Source of the DNA: Ulvibacterium sp965228935
GTDB taxonomy: Bacteria; Bacteroidota; Bacteroidia; Flavobacteriales; Flavobacteriaceae
Direction: 5' to 3'
Assembly: GCF_965228935.1 (NCBI RefSeq)
Contig: NZ_OZ245846.1
Location: 1,116,001-1,180,000, forward strand
DNA: 64,000 nucleotides
This document shows positions 43,652 to 51,833 of this stretch, in pieces (the first letter of the stretch is position 1; each line of letters begins with the position of its first letter). Made by a program: the position numbers and the translations under genes. Below the pieces are notes generated by a model. That model ran no database searches. It saw only the letters and a list, made by a program, of their open reading frames with translations, and was not told the DNA's origin.

Positions 43652-45340
43652 TTATGAATTGAAAATCTGTTTTAAAATCCGGTCTGTTATGAGATATGTG
43701 GGTTTTACACCAGTAGTGCCCAGACCTCCTGAAGCCAATGTGCTTCCGGTTTCCAGAGGATTGTCCGAGGCGTAATAGGCATAACGTACCTTTACGTCTT
43801 CCTTTATACTATTTCTTATTTTAGAGGCAGACTGAATGGCCTTTTGATAGTGAACACCTTCCATTTCCAAACCTATAACGTTCCATGTAGATTGATGAAA
43901 AAACTTTAGAATATCCTTGTTTTGAAGTGATGTGCCCAGAACCGTTACCATGGCGCCTTCAAAAACCTGTAATCCATGGCCCTCAAAATCTTCCTTGCAA
44001 AGTTCATTCTTAAAGGGATAATTATCCGCCGTTCCTTCAAAGATGTGCGCGGAAGGAATCATTAAATCACCCTTGCCGCCCTCCAATATACCGGCCTTCC
44101 CCATAATGGATACGGATGCAATGTTTAAAAAAACAGGTTTCTTTTTTTTTGCCTTATAGGGTTTTAAAAACTCGTCTATGGTCTCATAGGCTTGTTCCCC
44201 AAAGGCATAGTCCATCACAAATATAACAGGTTTTTCCTCATCCGGAACGTCTTTTGCAAGTTCATAACAACAGGCATCCGCGCCCAATTTTGCCAAATCA
44301 AAAATCTGAACATCTATATTCGTTCTCGAGGTATCATCTACAACCAGCATTCCGTTCGCTTTGGCCATGGCAGTTACTTTGTCCCTTAGCCTCTTATTCT
44401 CGGGCAAGCTCAAAGCCTCATATATTTCCAGTGAACCCGTAGTGTTCGGAAACTCTTTTTTAAGGGCATTGCGAGCAAAAAGCGTGTTCATTACACTATG
44501 CATATTGGCACTAATAATATGAATGGGCCTTCTTAAAAGGGAATGCTTTGCCAAAACTTCCTTGATCGTATGGGCCCACTGCTCTCCATGGATGTGATGA
44601 CCCAGCCTTTCCCTCAACAAAGCACTGAAAGTAATGGCGCGTTTGTTGCCGGTGATTTCTTCTTCGATGGCCAATTTTCCCAACCAGTATACAATTTTCA
44701 AAAATCGGTTGGGACTTTTAGGGGTTGCCAGTTCTTCATAAATCTCAAGTATTTCTTCAAAGGAGCGACCCAAAATTTGCGCTGTATGGATCAATGCAAC
44801 TTCTCTTTCTACTTGGGTCAACTTTTCTTTTTTAACCGCTTCCTCAAGTTTTACCCAATCACGAGTGGTTTTATCCGTGTCCTCGATCAAAACACGTTTG
44901 CATATCTTTTCGGATTCTATAAAAAGGAAAGTGAGATGGGTAAGGATATCATAAATATCGGAACGACGGCGAGTAATCTCGATATTCATCTGCTCATCAT
45001 CGATACGATAGCAATTACGCCTTCTCTTAGGGGGCACTATGGCCTTGAAATGGGATTTCCCATAGCCCTCATCCGAGGTAAGATTTATAAATCGGCATTG
45101 TTCAATGCCCTCCGGCAAACGCTCCAAAACATAGATGAGTCCGTTCAGCTCCGCTTTTTCCTCGGCTATGGAACCGTATATTTCCGGTCGTAAAAGCAAT
45201 AAGGCGTTTTTCAACGATTCCCCTGAAACTCCCCCGGGTTTATAAAACCCCCGGTTGAACAAATGACGCATGGTGATGTAAAGCCGTTCTATGGCATTCG
45301 TAGATTCTTGAGCCCTGGTTGTAACAATCGTTTTGCCCAT
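43652..45340 (-). CDS. DUF6909-like protein with nucleoside-phosphorylase-like C-terminus
   Basis: 562 residues, leaderless. I recall it as DUF6909, a conserved Bacteroidota protein. The helical N-terminal half is charged. The C-terminal half has VIFVMDYAFGEQAYE, FLNIASVSIMGKAGI, VTVLGTSLQNKDIL and NVIGLEMEGVHYQKA; the last matches the MEG motif in which phosphorylases and MTA/SAH nucleosidases hold ribose. AMP nucleosidase-like activity is possible but unproven. TAATTTTG lies 14 bases before the ATG. Immediately upstream of wzz. Confidence 0.65.
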   Translation of the reverse strand: MGKTIVTTRAQESTNAIERLYITMRHLFNRGFYKPGGVSGESLKNALLLLRPEIYGSIAEEKAELNGLIYVLERLPEGIEQCRFINLTSDEGYGKSHFKAIVPPKRRRNCYRIDDEQMNIEITRRRSDIYDILTHLTFLFIESEKICKRVLIEDTDKTTRDWVKLEEAVKKEKLTQVEREVALIHTAQILGRSFEEILEIYEELATPKSPNRFLKIVYWLGKLAIEEEITGNKRAITFSALLRERLGHHIHGEQWAHTIKEVLAKHSLLRRPIHIISANMHSVMNTLFARNALKKEFPNTTGSLEIYEALSLPENKRLRDKVTAMAKANGMLVVDDTSRTNIDVQIFDLAKLGADACCYELAKDVPDEEKPVIFVMDYAFGEQAYETIDEFLKPYKAKKKKPVFLNIASVSIMGKAGILEGGKGDLMIPSAHIFEGTADNYPFKNELCKEDFEGHGLQVFEGAMVTVLGTSLQNKDILKFFHQSTWNVIGLEMEGVHYQKAIQSASKIRNSIKEDVKVRYAYYASDNPLETGSTLASGGLGTTGVKPTYLITDRILKQIFNS

Positions 45341-45354
45341 TGAAAAATTTCAAG

Positions 45355-45362
45355 CAAAATTA
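45355..45362 (-). promoter_or_regulatory. Bacteroidota -7 element (TAATTTTG)
   Basis: Minus-strand TAnnTTTG match 14 bases before the ATG at 45340 of the DUF6909-like gene, probably driving it and wzz. Confidence 0.45.
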
Positions 45363-45383
45363 CAATTTAAAATTAATGTAGAT

Positions 45384-46892
45384 TTAATTGTTTGGGGCTT
45401 TCTTGTAGGCCGACAATGGATCGGCGACTTTTCGATCATTGGCCAAACGCTGTACTTTATTCTGGCCTCCCAACCTTCCAACGGATTTCATATATTCTTG
45501 AAATCCGCCTTTTTGGATCTGGGTAATTTTCAAGGGCTGAAGGATTTTCCCATCGATCAGGTCAAAATAATAACTGTTCTGTTTCTGGAGTGAGGTATCC
45601 AGGGTTTCAATGAATTTTTCCATTTCGGATGGTTCCTTCTCAAACTCTACCAACCATTCATGATAGGGAAGTTCGTTCTTCAAAGGAGTTATTTGCGGGG
45701 CCACCGTAAACTCGTTTATCCTTGCATCGGTCGCATTAATGGCCTCTTGCATAGCTTCTTCCACTTCCTTGGCAATAACGTGCTCCCCAAAGGCGGACAA
45801 GAAATGTTTTATTCGTCCCGAAACAATTACCTTATAAGGCCTGACAGAAATAAACTGAACGGTATCACCCAGGTTATAGGCCCATAATCCTGCATCGGTG
45901 GAGACGATCATTACATAATTAATGCCGATTTCAACATCCTTGATGGTGATTCGTTTTGCTCCTTCATCAAAAAATTCATCGGCTTTTACAAACTCATAAA
46001 AAATCCCTGAATCCAACAAAAGCAACATTCCCTTTTCATTTTGGGAATCTTGGTAGGCAAAAAACCCCTCGCTAGCTGGGAAGAGCTCTATGCTATCTAC
46101 TTTTCGCCCTATTAAGTTTTCAAATTTTGCCCGATACGGCTCATAATTCAAGCCTCCATAGATGAACAATTGAAAATTGGGGAACAAACTTCCAATATCC
46201 TGATTTGTTTTTTCATGGAGTTTCTCAAAATACATCTGAACCCAAGAAGGAATACCCGCAATAACGGTCATGTTCTCATGTACCGTCTCTTCTACGATAG
46301 CGTCTACCTTGGTCTCCCAATCATCGATGCAATTGGTTTTCCAGCTAGGTAGGCGGTTTTTTTGAAGATAATTGGGAACATAATGGGCCGATATCCCGGA
46401 TAGCCTCCCCAGTTTTATACCATTCTTTTCCTGTAGTTCCGGACTTCCTTGCAGAAAAATCCATCGGCCATTTACGAAATCCGAATTTCCAGTTTCGTGG
46501 ATGTAGTTTAAAATGGCGTTCCGGGATGCCTCAACCTGGTTTTTGATGGATTCCTTGGTAATGGGAATGTACTTGGCTCCGGAAGTAGTCCCCGAAGTCT
46601 TTGCAAAATAAATGGGTTTTCCTGGCCAAAGCACATCCTCTTGCCCTTCTACCACTTTTTCCACATAATCCTTGATTTCCTCATAGTCCCTAATAGGTAC
46701 TTTTTGTACAAAATCCTGGTGTGAGCCGATAGTTTCAAAACCATGATCCTTGCCAAATCGTGTCCTTGAGGCCTTTTGAATCATTTCCTTGAAAACCCTT
46801 TCCTGGGTAGCAATGGGATGGTTTACCCATCTGGCCGTTTTCTTGGCCACTTGCCTAGCAAGTATTTTAGCGGCAAACGATTTTAAGGACAT
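45384..46892 (-). CDS. GH3-family acyl-adenylating enzyme
   Basis: 502 residues from the ATG at 46892; a TTG at 46901 is less likely. ATP-binding P-loop FAKTSGTTSGAKYIPIT, then YGGLNYEPYR, FPASEGFFAYQD, and YNLGDTVQF. This is the fold of plant GH3 acyl-acid amido synthetases, which adenylate a carboxylic acid and join it to an amino acid. Bacteroidota carry it as a conserved gene of unknown substrate. It starts 5 bases after the M23 peptidase stop, so the two are an operon. Confidence 0.87.
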   Translation of the reverse strand: MSLKSFAAKILARQVAKKTARWVNHPIATQERVFKEMIQKASRTRFGKDHGFETIGSHQDFVQKVPIRDYEEIKDYVEKVVEGQEDVLWPGKPIYFAKTSGTTSGAKYIPITKESIKNQVEASRNAILNYIHETGNSDFVNGRWIFLQGSPELQEKNGIKLGRLSGISAHYVPNYLQKNRLPSWKTNCIDDWETKVDAIVEETVHENMTVIAGIPSWVQMYFEKLHEKTNQDIGSLFPNFQLFIYGGLNYEPYRAKFENLIGRKVDSIELFPASEGFFAYQDSQNEKGMLLLLDSGIFYEFVKADEFFDEGAKRITIKDVEIGINYVMIVSTDAGLWAYNLGDTVQFISVRPYKVIVSGRIKHFLSAFGEHVIAKEVEEAMQEAINATDARINEFTVAPQITPLKNELPYHEWLVEFEKEPSEMEKFIETLDTSLQKQNSYYFDLIDGKILQPLKITQIQKGGFQEYMKSVGRLGGQNKVQRLANDRKVADPLSAYKKAPNN

Positions 46893-46897
46893 TGAGA

Positions 46898-47767
46898 TCA
46901 ATTAAAATCTATGAAGTTCAGAGGATTTACCGGAGTTCCGTTATCCCAAATTTCAAAGTGCAGATGGGGACCCGTAGTCAATTCCCCGGTATTTCCGACG
47001 GAAGCGATAACTTCTCCCGCCCTTACGATATCACCCTGAACCTTACTTAGGGATCCATTATGTTTGTAAACACTCAGAAGTCCTTCGTCGTGTTCCAAAA
47101 TAATAACATATCCCGTATCCGCAGTCCATTCCGAAAAAATAACCATCCCATTGGCCACTGCTTTTACCGGAGTATCCTTGGGTGCTACGACATCAACGGC
47201 AAAGTGCCTTTTCTCTGTATCATAGTGTTGTGAAATAGTGCCATTGACGGGAGGGAAAAGTACCAAGTCCGATTTGTCCACGTTCCTCTCGAACAAATTA
47301 TACTTATCCTCCAAGGCCACCTCGGCCCTAAGCATGGAATCTTCCCGTATCGGAGTAAGGTTTATCGTGGATGGATCCAATTTGAATTGCTCAAAAAGCG
47401 AATCCCTATTAGTTTCATTGTTCTCGATATCCCCTCTAAGTACCATTCTGATATTATTCAAATACCGATTGGTATAGTTCAATGTTCGAACCAAGGAGTC
47501 CGTTTTGTACGTAAGTTCGGTCGCCTGCCGCTTAAGTTTGGTGGAGGAGTACCCCGGAATATATTCTCGTAACGGGGTAAATGCAATAAGCAGGGTGGTT
47601 AGACCTATTAGCCCAATAATGCAAAGAGATCCCGTAACAAAAACATTAAGTCGGCTCAACTTAAAGGATATCTTCTCTTCAAAAGTACTTTCATTAAGTA
47701 TCACCAAACGATACTTGTGCAGAAGTTTTCTTCTGATTTCCCTGCGCTTTTTGATTTTTTTGGCCAT
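46898..47767 (-). CDS. M23 family cell-wall metallopeptidase
   Basis: 289 residues from the ATG at 47767. A cytoplasmic basic N-terminus, one membrane segment (about 41-63), a coiled-coil-like stalk, then a LytM domain with zinc ligands His188 and Asp192 (RHFAVD), His236 (YKHNG), and GPHLHFE with His268 and His270. All catalytic residues are present, so it should be an active endopeptidase facing the periplasm. Co-transcribed with the GH3 gene. Confidence 0.92.
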   Translation of the reverse strand: MAKKIKKRREIRRKLLHKYRLVILNESTFEEKISFKLSRLNVFVTGSLCIIGLIGLTTLLIAFTPLREYIPGYSSTKLKRQATELTYKTDSLVRTLNYTNRYLNNIRMVLRGDIENNETNRDSLFEQFKLDPSTINLTPIREDSMLRAEVALEDKYNLFERNVDKSDLVLFPPVNGTISQHYDTEKRHFAVDVVAPKDTPVKAVANGMVIFSEWTADTGYVIILEHDEGLLSVYKHNGSLSKVQGDIVRAGEVIASVGNTGELTTGPHLHFEIWDNGTPVNPLNFIDFN

Positions 47768-47773
47768 AGTACA

Positions 47774-47781
47774 CAAAGATA
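47774..47781 (-). promoter_or_regulatory. Bacteroidota -7 element (TATCTTTG)
   Basis: Minus-strand TAnnTTTG match, 6 bases before the ATG at 47767. The closeness implies a very short or absent 5' leader for the M23-GH3 operon. Confidence 0.4.
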
Positions 47782-47920
47782 AGGATGCAAATGAATTTTG
47801 TTCGGTTCCAATTTAAAAATTGGCCTTTCCCATAGATACGGGAAAAGGTAGATAAAAGTCCATGCAATTTAATTATGACGCTTTCGTTGATATTAACACT
47901 GAACCAATCACTTTATTTAG

Positions 47921-47928
47921 TACATTTG
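47921..47928 (+). promoter_or_regulatory. Bacteroidota -7 element (TACATTTG) for tatA
   Basis: TAnnTTTG match 22 bases before the tatA ATG. No TTG at standard -33 spacing. Confidence 0.45.
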
Positions 47929-47950
47929 TTATCCATATAATTCATAAACT

Positions 47951-48133
47951 ATGACAGCTTTACATATATTTTTGGCCATTGGCCCTTGGCAAATAGCTAT
48001 AATTGTTATGGTAGTTCTTCTTCTGTTCGGGGGCAAAAAAATACCGGAATTGATGCGCGGTCTAGGTAGCGGTATCAAGGAGTTCAAGGATGCTTCCAAG
48101 GAAGATGATAAATTGGAAGAGAAAAAAGAATAG
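47951..48133 (+). CDS. tatA: Twin-arginine translocase subunit TatA
   Basis: 60 residues: a short periplasmic start with GPWQ, one membrane helix (about 13-25, IAIIVMVVLLLFGG), the hinge FGGKKIPEL, an amphipathic helix (MRGLGSGIKEFKDA), and an acidic/basic tail. This is the full TatA/E architecture. It forms the pore of the Tat export pathway for folded proteins. Single gene with promoter and terminator. Confidence 0.95.
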   Translation: MTALHIFLAIGPWQIAIIVMVVLLLFGGKKIPELMRGLGSGIKEFKDASKEDDKLEEKKE

Positions 48134-48157
48134 AAAATCATATGCAATATGCGTTAC

Positions 48158-48185
48158 AAGCCCAGGGAATTCCCTGGGCTTTTTT
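48158..48185 (+). terminator. Rho-independent terminator of tatA
   Basis: Perfect 10-bp stem (AAGCCCAGGG with CCCTGGGCTT) around AATT, followed by a T-run, 24 bases after the tatA stop. Confidence 0.9.
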
Positions 48186-48317
48186 GTATTTGTTCCACCC
48201 CATATACCTTTTGGTTTTTTCGTTAAGGCTTGTTTGGGAAACCAAAGGGATTTTCATCTACACGACAAAAATCCTCCCTTTCACAACAAAAAATGACCTA
48301 GGCATACCGTAAAGGGT

Positions 48318-48378
48318 ATTTTCAACGTTTACAAGCATGTGCGCACGTTACTTTACTGGCACAACATACGTTGAAAAT
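48318..48378 (+). repeat. 11-bp inverted repeat upstream of the PorE-like gene
   Basis: ATTTTCAACGT at 48318-48328 and its exact inverse ACGTTGAAAAT at 48368-48378, 39 bases apart, with the 8-bp palindrome GTGCGCAC at 48339-48346 inside. The right arm ends 24 bases before the ATG at 48403. Possible operator or leader stem. Confidence 0.5.
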
Positions 48379-48402
48379 TAAATCAACCTATCCCCCTTTC
48401 CC

Positions 48403-50874
48403 ATGAAAAAACTGATTTTAGCCTATGCATTCTTGCTTTCCCTCGGTTTGATTGCCCAAAACGATTCCCAATTGGGTATTGCTGATATTGACCAGGGAAT
48501 TAGCCAAAATTCTTATCAAGACACGGATACTCCGCCCTCCATTGCGCTTAGCGAAACCTTTGAGGAAGCTGCAAAACGGAACAACATCGCCCATAGAAAG
48601 CTGACTAACCTCAAGGACATTGAGGATGGCTATTATATTATTGCCGGTATCTTTAGCAGAAAAGAGAATCTTAAAAGAACCATTAAAAAATTTACCAGAA
48701 AAGGGTTTGCCGCCGGATCCATAGCCAATTCTGAAAACGGTCTTAACTATGTTTATCTGGAACATCACCCTTTTGGATTGGAAGCTGTTGATGCCTGCGT
48801 ATCAAAATTAAACGGGAGATACAAAGGAGATGTTTGGATCTTGGAAGCGGAAAAGGAAGTTTTTGCGGAAGAGACCATTGCCTTGGAAAAGGTAGATTAT
48901 CAAATGCTAAACAATAGCGACACCGATTCACAGACCTCTTTGCCAAAGGAAATCCATACCCCTAGAAAAACCCTACTCATTCAAAAGGCCGATCAATATT
49001 TTGACAAAATGTGGTATGCCGAGGCAGCGGAGCTCTATGAGGAGGCACTAAAAAAGGGAAAGGACAATTACTCTTTCGATATTATCCAAAAAGCAGGGGA
49101 CGCCCATTACTTCAATACCAACATGGAAAAGGCATTCCATTGGTACGACTTGCTTTATAAGAATTACAAAGATGAAATGTCCGCCGACAACATCTTCAAA
49201 TATGCGCATTCCTTAAAGGGAACCGGTAAGTATGCCCGCTCCAAACGGTTGATGCGATTGTACAACCGTAAAATGAAAAAAGGCGATTTCGCAAAAGCCA
49301 TGGATGATGGAGCACAGACCCGCAACGAAGTGGTCTTGGACAAGATTCTGGGCACAGAGGAAAAATTGGACATCCATAACCTGTCCATCAATTCAAAATA
49401 TTCCGAGTTTTCACCGATGTTCCTGGATTCAAACCAGGTAGTTTTTGCATCTTCCATGGATTCATCCTTTTTTACCACTAGGCGATATAAATGGAACAAT
49501 CAGCCCTATTTGGATCTTTATGTGGCCAAAATGAATGAAGAATCCCAAGACCTTCGGAATGCCATAAAATACTCGAAGAAAATCAATACCAAATACCATG
49601 AAGCCTCCGTAACCTTTTCGCCTGATAATTCTACCATGTATTTTACACGAAATAATTATGGGAAAAAATTGAAGCGCGATAAAAACGGCGTCAATCACTT
49701 AAAAATATACATGTCCAAAAAAGTCAATGGAGATTGGATCGAAGCCGTAGAGGTTCCGTTCAACAGCGATGATTATTCTACCGGCCACCCCGCCTTAAGC
49801 CAGGATGGCAAACAATTATATTTCGTGTCCGATATGCCGGGAAGCATTGGCCAAACCGATATTTTCGTTGTAGATGTTCTGGGTGATGGAAATTTTTCAG
49901 AACCCCGGAATTTAGGCCCTTCCATAAATACGGAGAGAAAGGAAATGTTCCCTTTTATCAATGCTGAGAAATTATATTTTTCCTCTGATGGTCATGTTGG
50001 TCTTGGTGGATTGGACGTATATGAGGTCGCATATAGCAAGGAGGAAGGCTTTGGGGAGGTCGTAAACCTTGGAAAGCCCATCAATAGCAATAAAGACGAT
50101 TTCTCCTATATTGTAAAAGAAGAGACCCAAGAAGGGTTCTTTGCCTCTAACCGACCTGGCGGCAAGGGGGATGATGATATCTATTCCTTTAAAAGGTTGG
50201 TCGTGGAAGAGATTCCAGAAAATCTCAATGCCATAGCAGGTGTGGTTACCGAACTGATTACGGGGGATGTTATGCCTCAGACCCTGATAGAACTATTGGA
50301 TGAAAATGGAATAAAGCTTAAAGAAATTGTGACCGGAGATGATGGAACCTTTGTCTTTGAGGATTTGGATGGAAACACCAAATATACCCTCAAAACTACC
50401 CAAAAGGAATTCTTTGATAATGAGATAGAGGTCGGTACCAGGGATAATGAGCGTATGGAGGTAGACATTTCAATGCGAAGATTAAAAGAAATGATCGCTA
50501 TTGAAGATGGTATTAAGAAACTGAAGACGGAAATGATCCATTTCGACTTTGACAAGTCGTATATACGAAAGGATGCAGCCGAAGAATTGGATAAACTCGT
50601 AGAGGTTATGAACGAATATCCGGATATGGTCATCAAAATCGAATCCCATACCGATTCTAGAGGTAGTAAAGTATACAATGAATACCTCTCCGATAAAAGG
50701 GCCAAATCATCAAGGGACTATTTAATTTCAAAGGGAATTGCACCGGAACGTATTGAAAGTGCCAAAGGTTTTGGAGAAAGTCAGTTGCTGAATGAGTGTG
50801 ATGGCACGGTTAGATGTAGCGAGGCCAATCACTACCTGAACCGTAGATCCGAGTTTATTATCGTAAGGATGTAG
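48403..50874 (+). CDS. PorE-like OmpA-family outer-membrane protein
   Basis: 823 residues. Signal peptide (1-18, ending LIAQ), a SPOR-like segment (about 50-155, YYIIAGIFSRKENL), TPR-like helices (about 185-300), a PD40/WD40-like propeller (about 320-600), a carboxypeptidase-regulatory-like beta domain (about 610-690), and an OmpA peptidoglycan-binding domain (about 705-823, IHFDFDKSYIRKDAAEELDK). TPR-propeller-CRD-OmpA is the layout of PorE of the type 9 secretion and gliding machinery, but many flavobacterial paralogues exist and no porP/sprF gene adjoins. Own terminator. Confidence 0.85.
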   Translation: MKKLILAYAFLLSLGLIAQNDSQLGIADIDQGISQNSYQDTDTPPSIALSETFEEAAKRNNIAHRKLTNLKDIEDGYYIIAGIFSRKENLKRTIKKFTRKGFAAGSIANSENGLNYVYLEHHPFGLEAVDACVSKLNGRYKGDVWILEAEKEVFAEETIALEKVDYQMLNNSDTDSQTSLPKEIHTPRKTLLIQKADQYFDKMWYAEAAELYEEALKKGKDNYSFDIIQKAGDAHYFNTNMEKAFHWYDLLYKNYKDEMSADNIFKYAHSLKGTGKYARSKRLMRLYNRKMKKGDFAKAMDDGAQTRNEVVLDKILGTEEKLDIHNLSINSKYSEFSPMFLDSNQVVFASSMDSSFFTTRRYKWNNQPYLDLYVAKMNEESQDLRNAIKYSKKINTKYHEASVTFSPDNSTMYFTRNNYGKKLKRDKNGVNHLKIYMSKKVNGDWIEAVEVPFNSDDYSTGHPALSQDGKQLYFVSDMPGSIGQTDIFVVDVLGDGNFSEPRNLGPSINTERKEMFPFINAEKLYFSSDGHVGLGGLDVYEVAYSKEEGFGEVVNLGKPINSNKDDFSYIVKEETQEGFFASNRPGGKGDDDIYSFKRLVVEEIPENLNAIAGVVTELITGDVMPQTLIELLDENGIKLKEIVTGDDGTFVFEDLDGNTKYTLKTTQKEFFDNEIEVGTRDNERMEVDISMRRLKEMIAIEDGIKKLKTEMIHFDFDKSYIRKDAAEELDKLVEVMNEYPDMVIKIESHTDSRGSKVYNEYLSDKRAKSSRDYLISKGIAPERIESAKGFGESQLLNECDGTVRCSEANHYLNRRSEFIIVRM

Positions 50875-50894
50875 CAAAGACGGAATAACATCAA

Positions 50895-50934
50895 AAAAAG
50901 GCCGGTAGCTTTTATTCATGCTACCGGCCTTTTT
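50895..50934 (+). terminator. Rho-independent terminator of the PorE-like gene
   Basis: 15-bp perfect stem (AAAAAGGCCGGTAGC with its inverse), 10-base loop, T-run at the end, 20 bases after the stop. Confidence 0.92.
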
Positions 50935-51070
50935 TGTTGGTGATTTTGATTCAAAACATGGGTTAAACGGATATTCCTAAAAAGCTCCGTACCCCGTATA
51001 AACGAATTTCACAACAGTCCTGAGGCCCTTTACAACAAAAGGAGCTCGATGAAATACAAAAATGTTTGTT

Positions 51071-51103
51071 TTTTAGTTATACAAATAACCTATTTAACTA
51101 AAA
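51071..51103 (+). repeat. Inverted repeat TTTTAGTTA/TAACTAAAA before a small gene
   Basis: Perfect 9-bp arms at 51071-51079 and 51095-51103, ending 10 bases before the ATG at 51114. Position suggests an operator or a leader stem; no equivalent precedes the second copy of the small gene. Confidence 0.45.
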
Positions 51104-51113
51104 TCCCAACATC

Positions 51114-51284
51114 ATGAAAAACTTCCTACTTATCCGAGAAATCTACTTGGAAGCTTTTAGAAACCTTGGCCACTATTTGGTGAAGTCTTATTTTAAGGCC
51201 TTTTCCTGGTTCTGTTTCGCTAGCTTCTTAATTGTTCTTTATGCTTTTTTATTTAGAATTTCCACAGGCTTTGCCTTTGATTAA
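51114..51284 (+). CDS. 56-residue membrane protein, copy 1 of a tandem pair
   Basis: Starts MKNFLLIREIYLEAFRNLG, then the block YFKAFSWFCFA, a single hydrophobic helix (about 32-48), and the tail FRISTGFAFD. It matches the second copy at 51579 at 32 of 56 positions, with no gaps, including the whole central block and the tail RISTGFAF. Conservation between paralogues shows that the frame is real although short. It resembles a short flavobacterial family I recall as DUF6747, which I could not check. Own terminator follows. Confidence 0.85.
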   Translation: MKNFLLIREIYLEAFRNLGHYLVKSYFKAFSWFCFASFLIVLYAFLFRISTGFAFD

Positions 51285-51314
51285 TCGTATAATACCAACC
51301 TAACTTTTGATAAG

Positions 51315-51340
51315 AGCGTCCTTTAGGGGGCGCTTTTTTT
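51315..51340 (+). terminator. Rho-independent terminator after copy 1
   Basis: 7-bp stem AGCGTCC/GGGCGCT (one G-U pair), 6-base loop, then seven or more T, 30 bases after the stop. Confidence 0.75.
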
Positions 51341-51578
51341 GTATCGCTACAAAACTATAGATCCATTACAGGTACCGATCGTTTCAGAAACCGGTCTTTT
51401 GTACAGCCATTACAAGGGTTCGTTACGCTTTTTGCCGAAAAATGAATGCGCTTCACCGAGACAAAACAATACCGTGTTTTACACAACCATAATTTGGGGA
51501 CTTTCATCCAAAAAGTTTAAAGTTGCCTTGACAAATTTGGAACTTAGTCTTCTAATTAACTTGAAAAAGAGAAAGCAT

Positions 51579-51749
51579 ATGAACAAATTACTACTTGTAA
51601 AGGAAATTTATGTGGAGGCATTCAGGGACTGGACCTATAAGATTCTTAATAGGTATTTTAAGGCATTTTCCTGGTTCTGTTTTGCGTTGTTGGCAATTGC
51701 GGCCTATGCCCTTGTTTATAGAATATCCACGGGCTTTGCCTTTGGTTGA
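51579..51749 (+). CDS. 56-residue membrane protein, copy 2 of a tandem pair
   Basis: Starts MNKLLLVKEIYVEAFRDW, then YFKAFSWFCFA, a hydrophobic helix, and FRISTGFAF-like tail YRISTGFAFG. The frame is open back to a TTG at 51339, but similarity to copy 1 begins exactly at the ATG at 51579, which fixes the start. Both copies have a charged amphipathic N-terminus facing, by the positive-inside rule, the cytoplasm and a very short far end. Function unknown. Confidence 0.85.
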   Translation: MNKLLLVKEIYVEAFRDWTYKILNRYFKAFSWFCFALLAIAAYALVYRISTGFAFG

Positions 51750-51764
51750 TATATAGATTCACAA

Positions 51765-51804
51765 CAAAAAAGGCCCATACGTATTATACATAGGGGCCTT
51801 TTTT
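51765..51804 (+). terminator. Terminator after copy 2, possibly bidirectional
   Basis: Perfect 11-bp stem AAAAAAGGCCC/GGGCCTTTTTT with an 18-base loop. A-run and T-run on both sides allow it to serve copy 2 and the convergent DUF4837 gene. Confidence 0.82.
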
Positions 51805-51833
51805 ACACTACTTAGGGCTGAAGGTATTGATTC

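Noticed and set aside
44543..45193. 216-codon plus-strand open frame
   Set aside because: Lies wholly inside the DUF6909-like gene on the other strand, whose protein has recognisable motifs; the plus-strand translation has no family feature.
50277..50705. 142-codon minus-strand open frame
   Set aside because: Opposite strand of the carboxypeptidase-regulatory and OmpA domains of the PorE-like gene; Ser/Leu-rich shadow.
51339..51578. N-terminal extension of the second 56-residue protein
   Set aside because: Similarity to copy 1 starts exactly at the ATG at 51579; the extension starts at a TTG inside the preceding terminator region.
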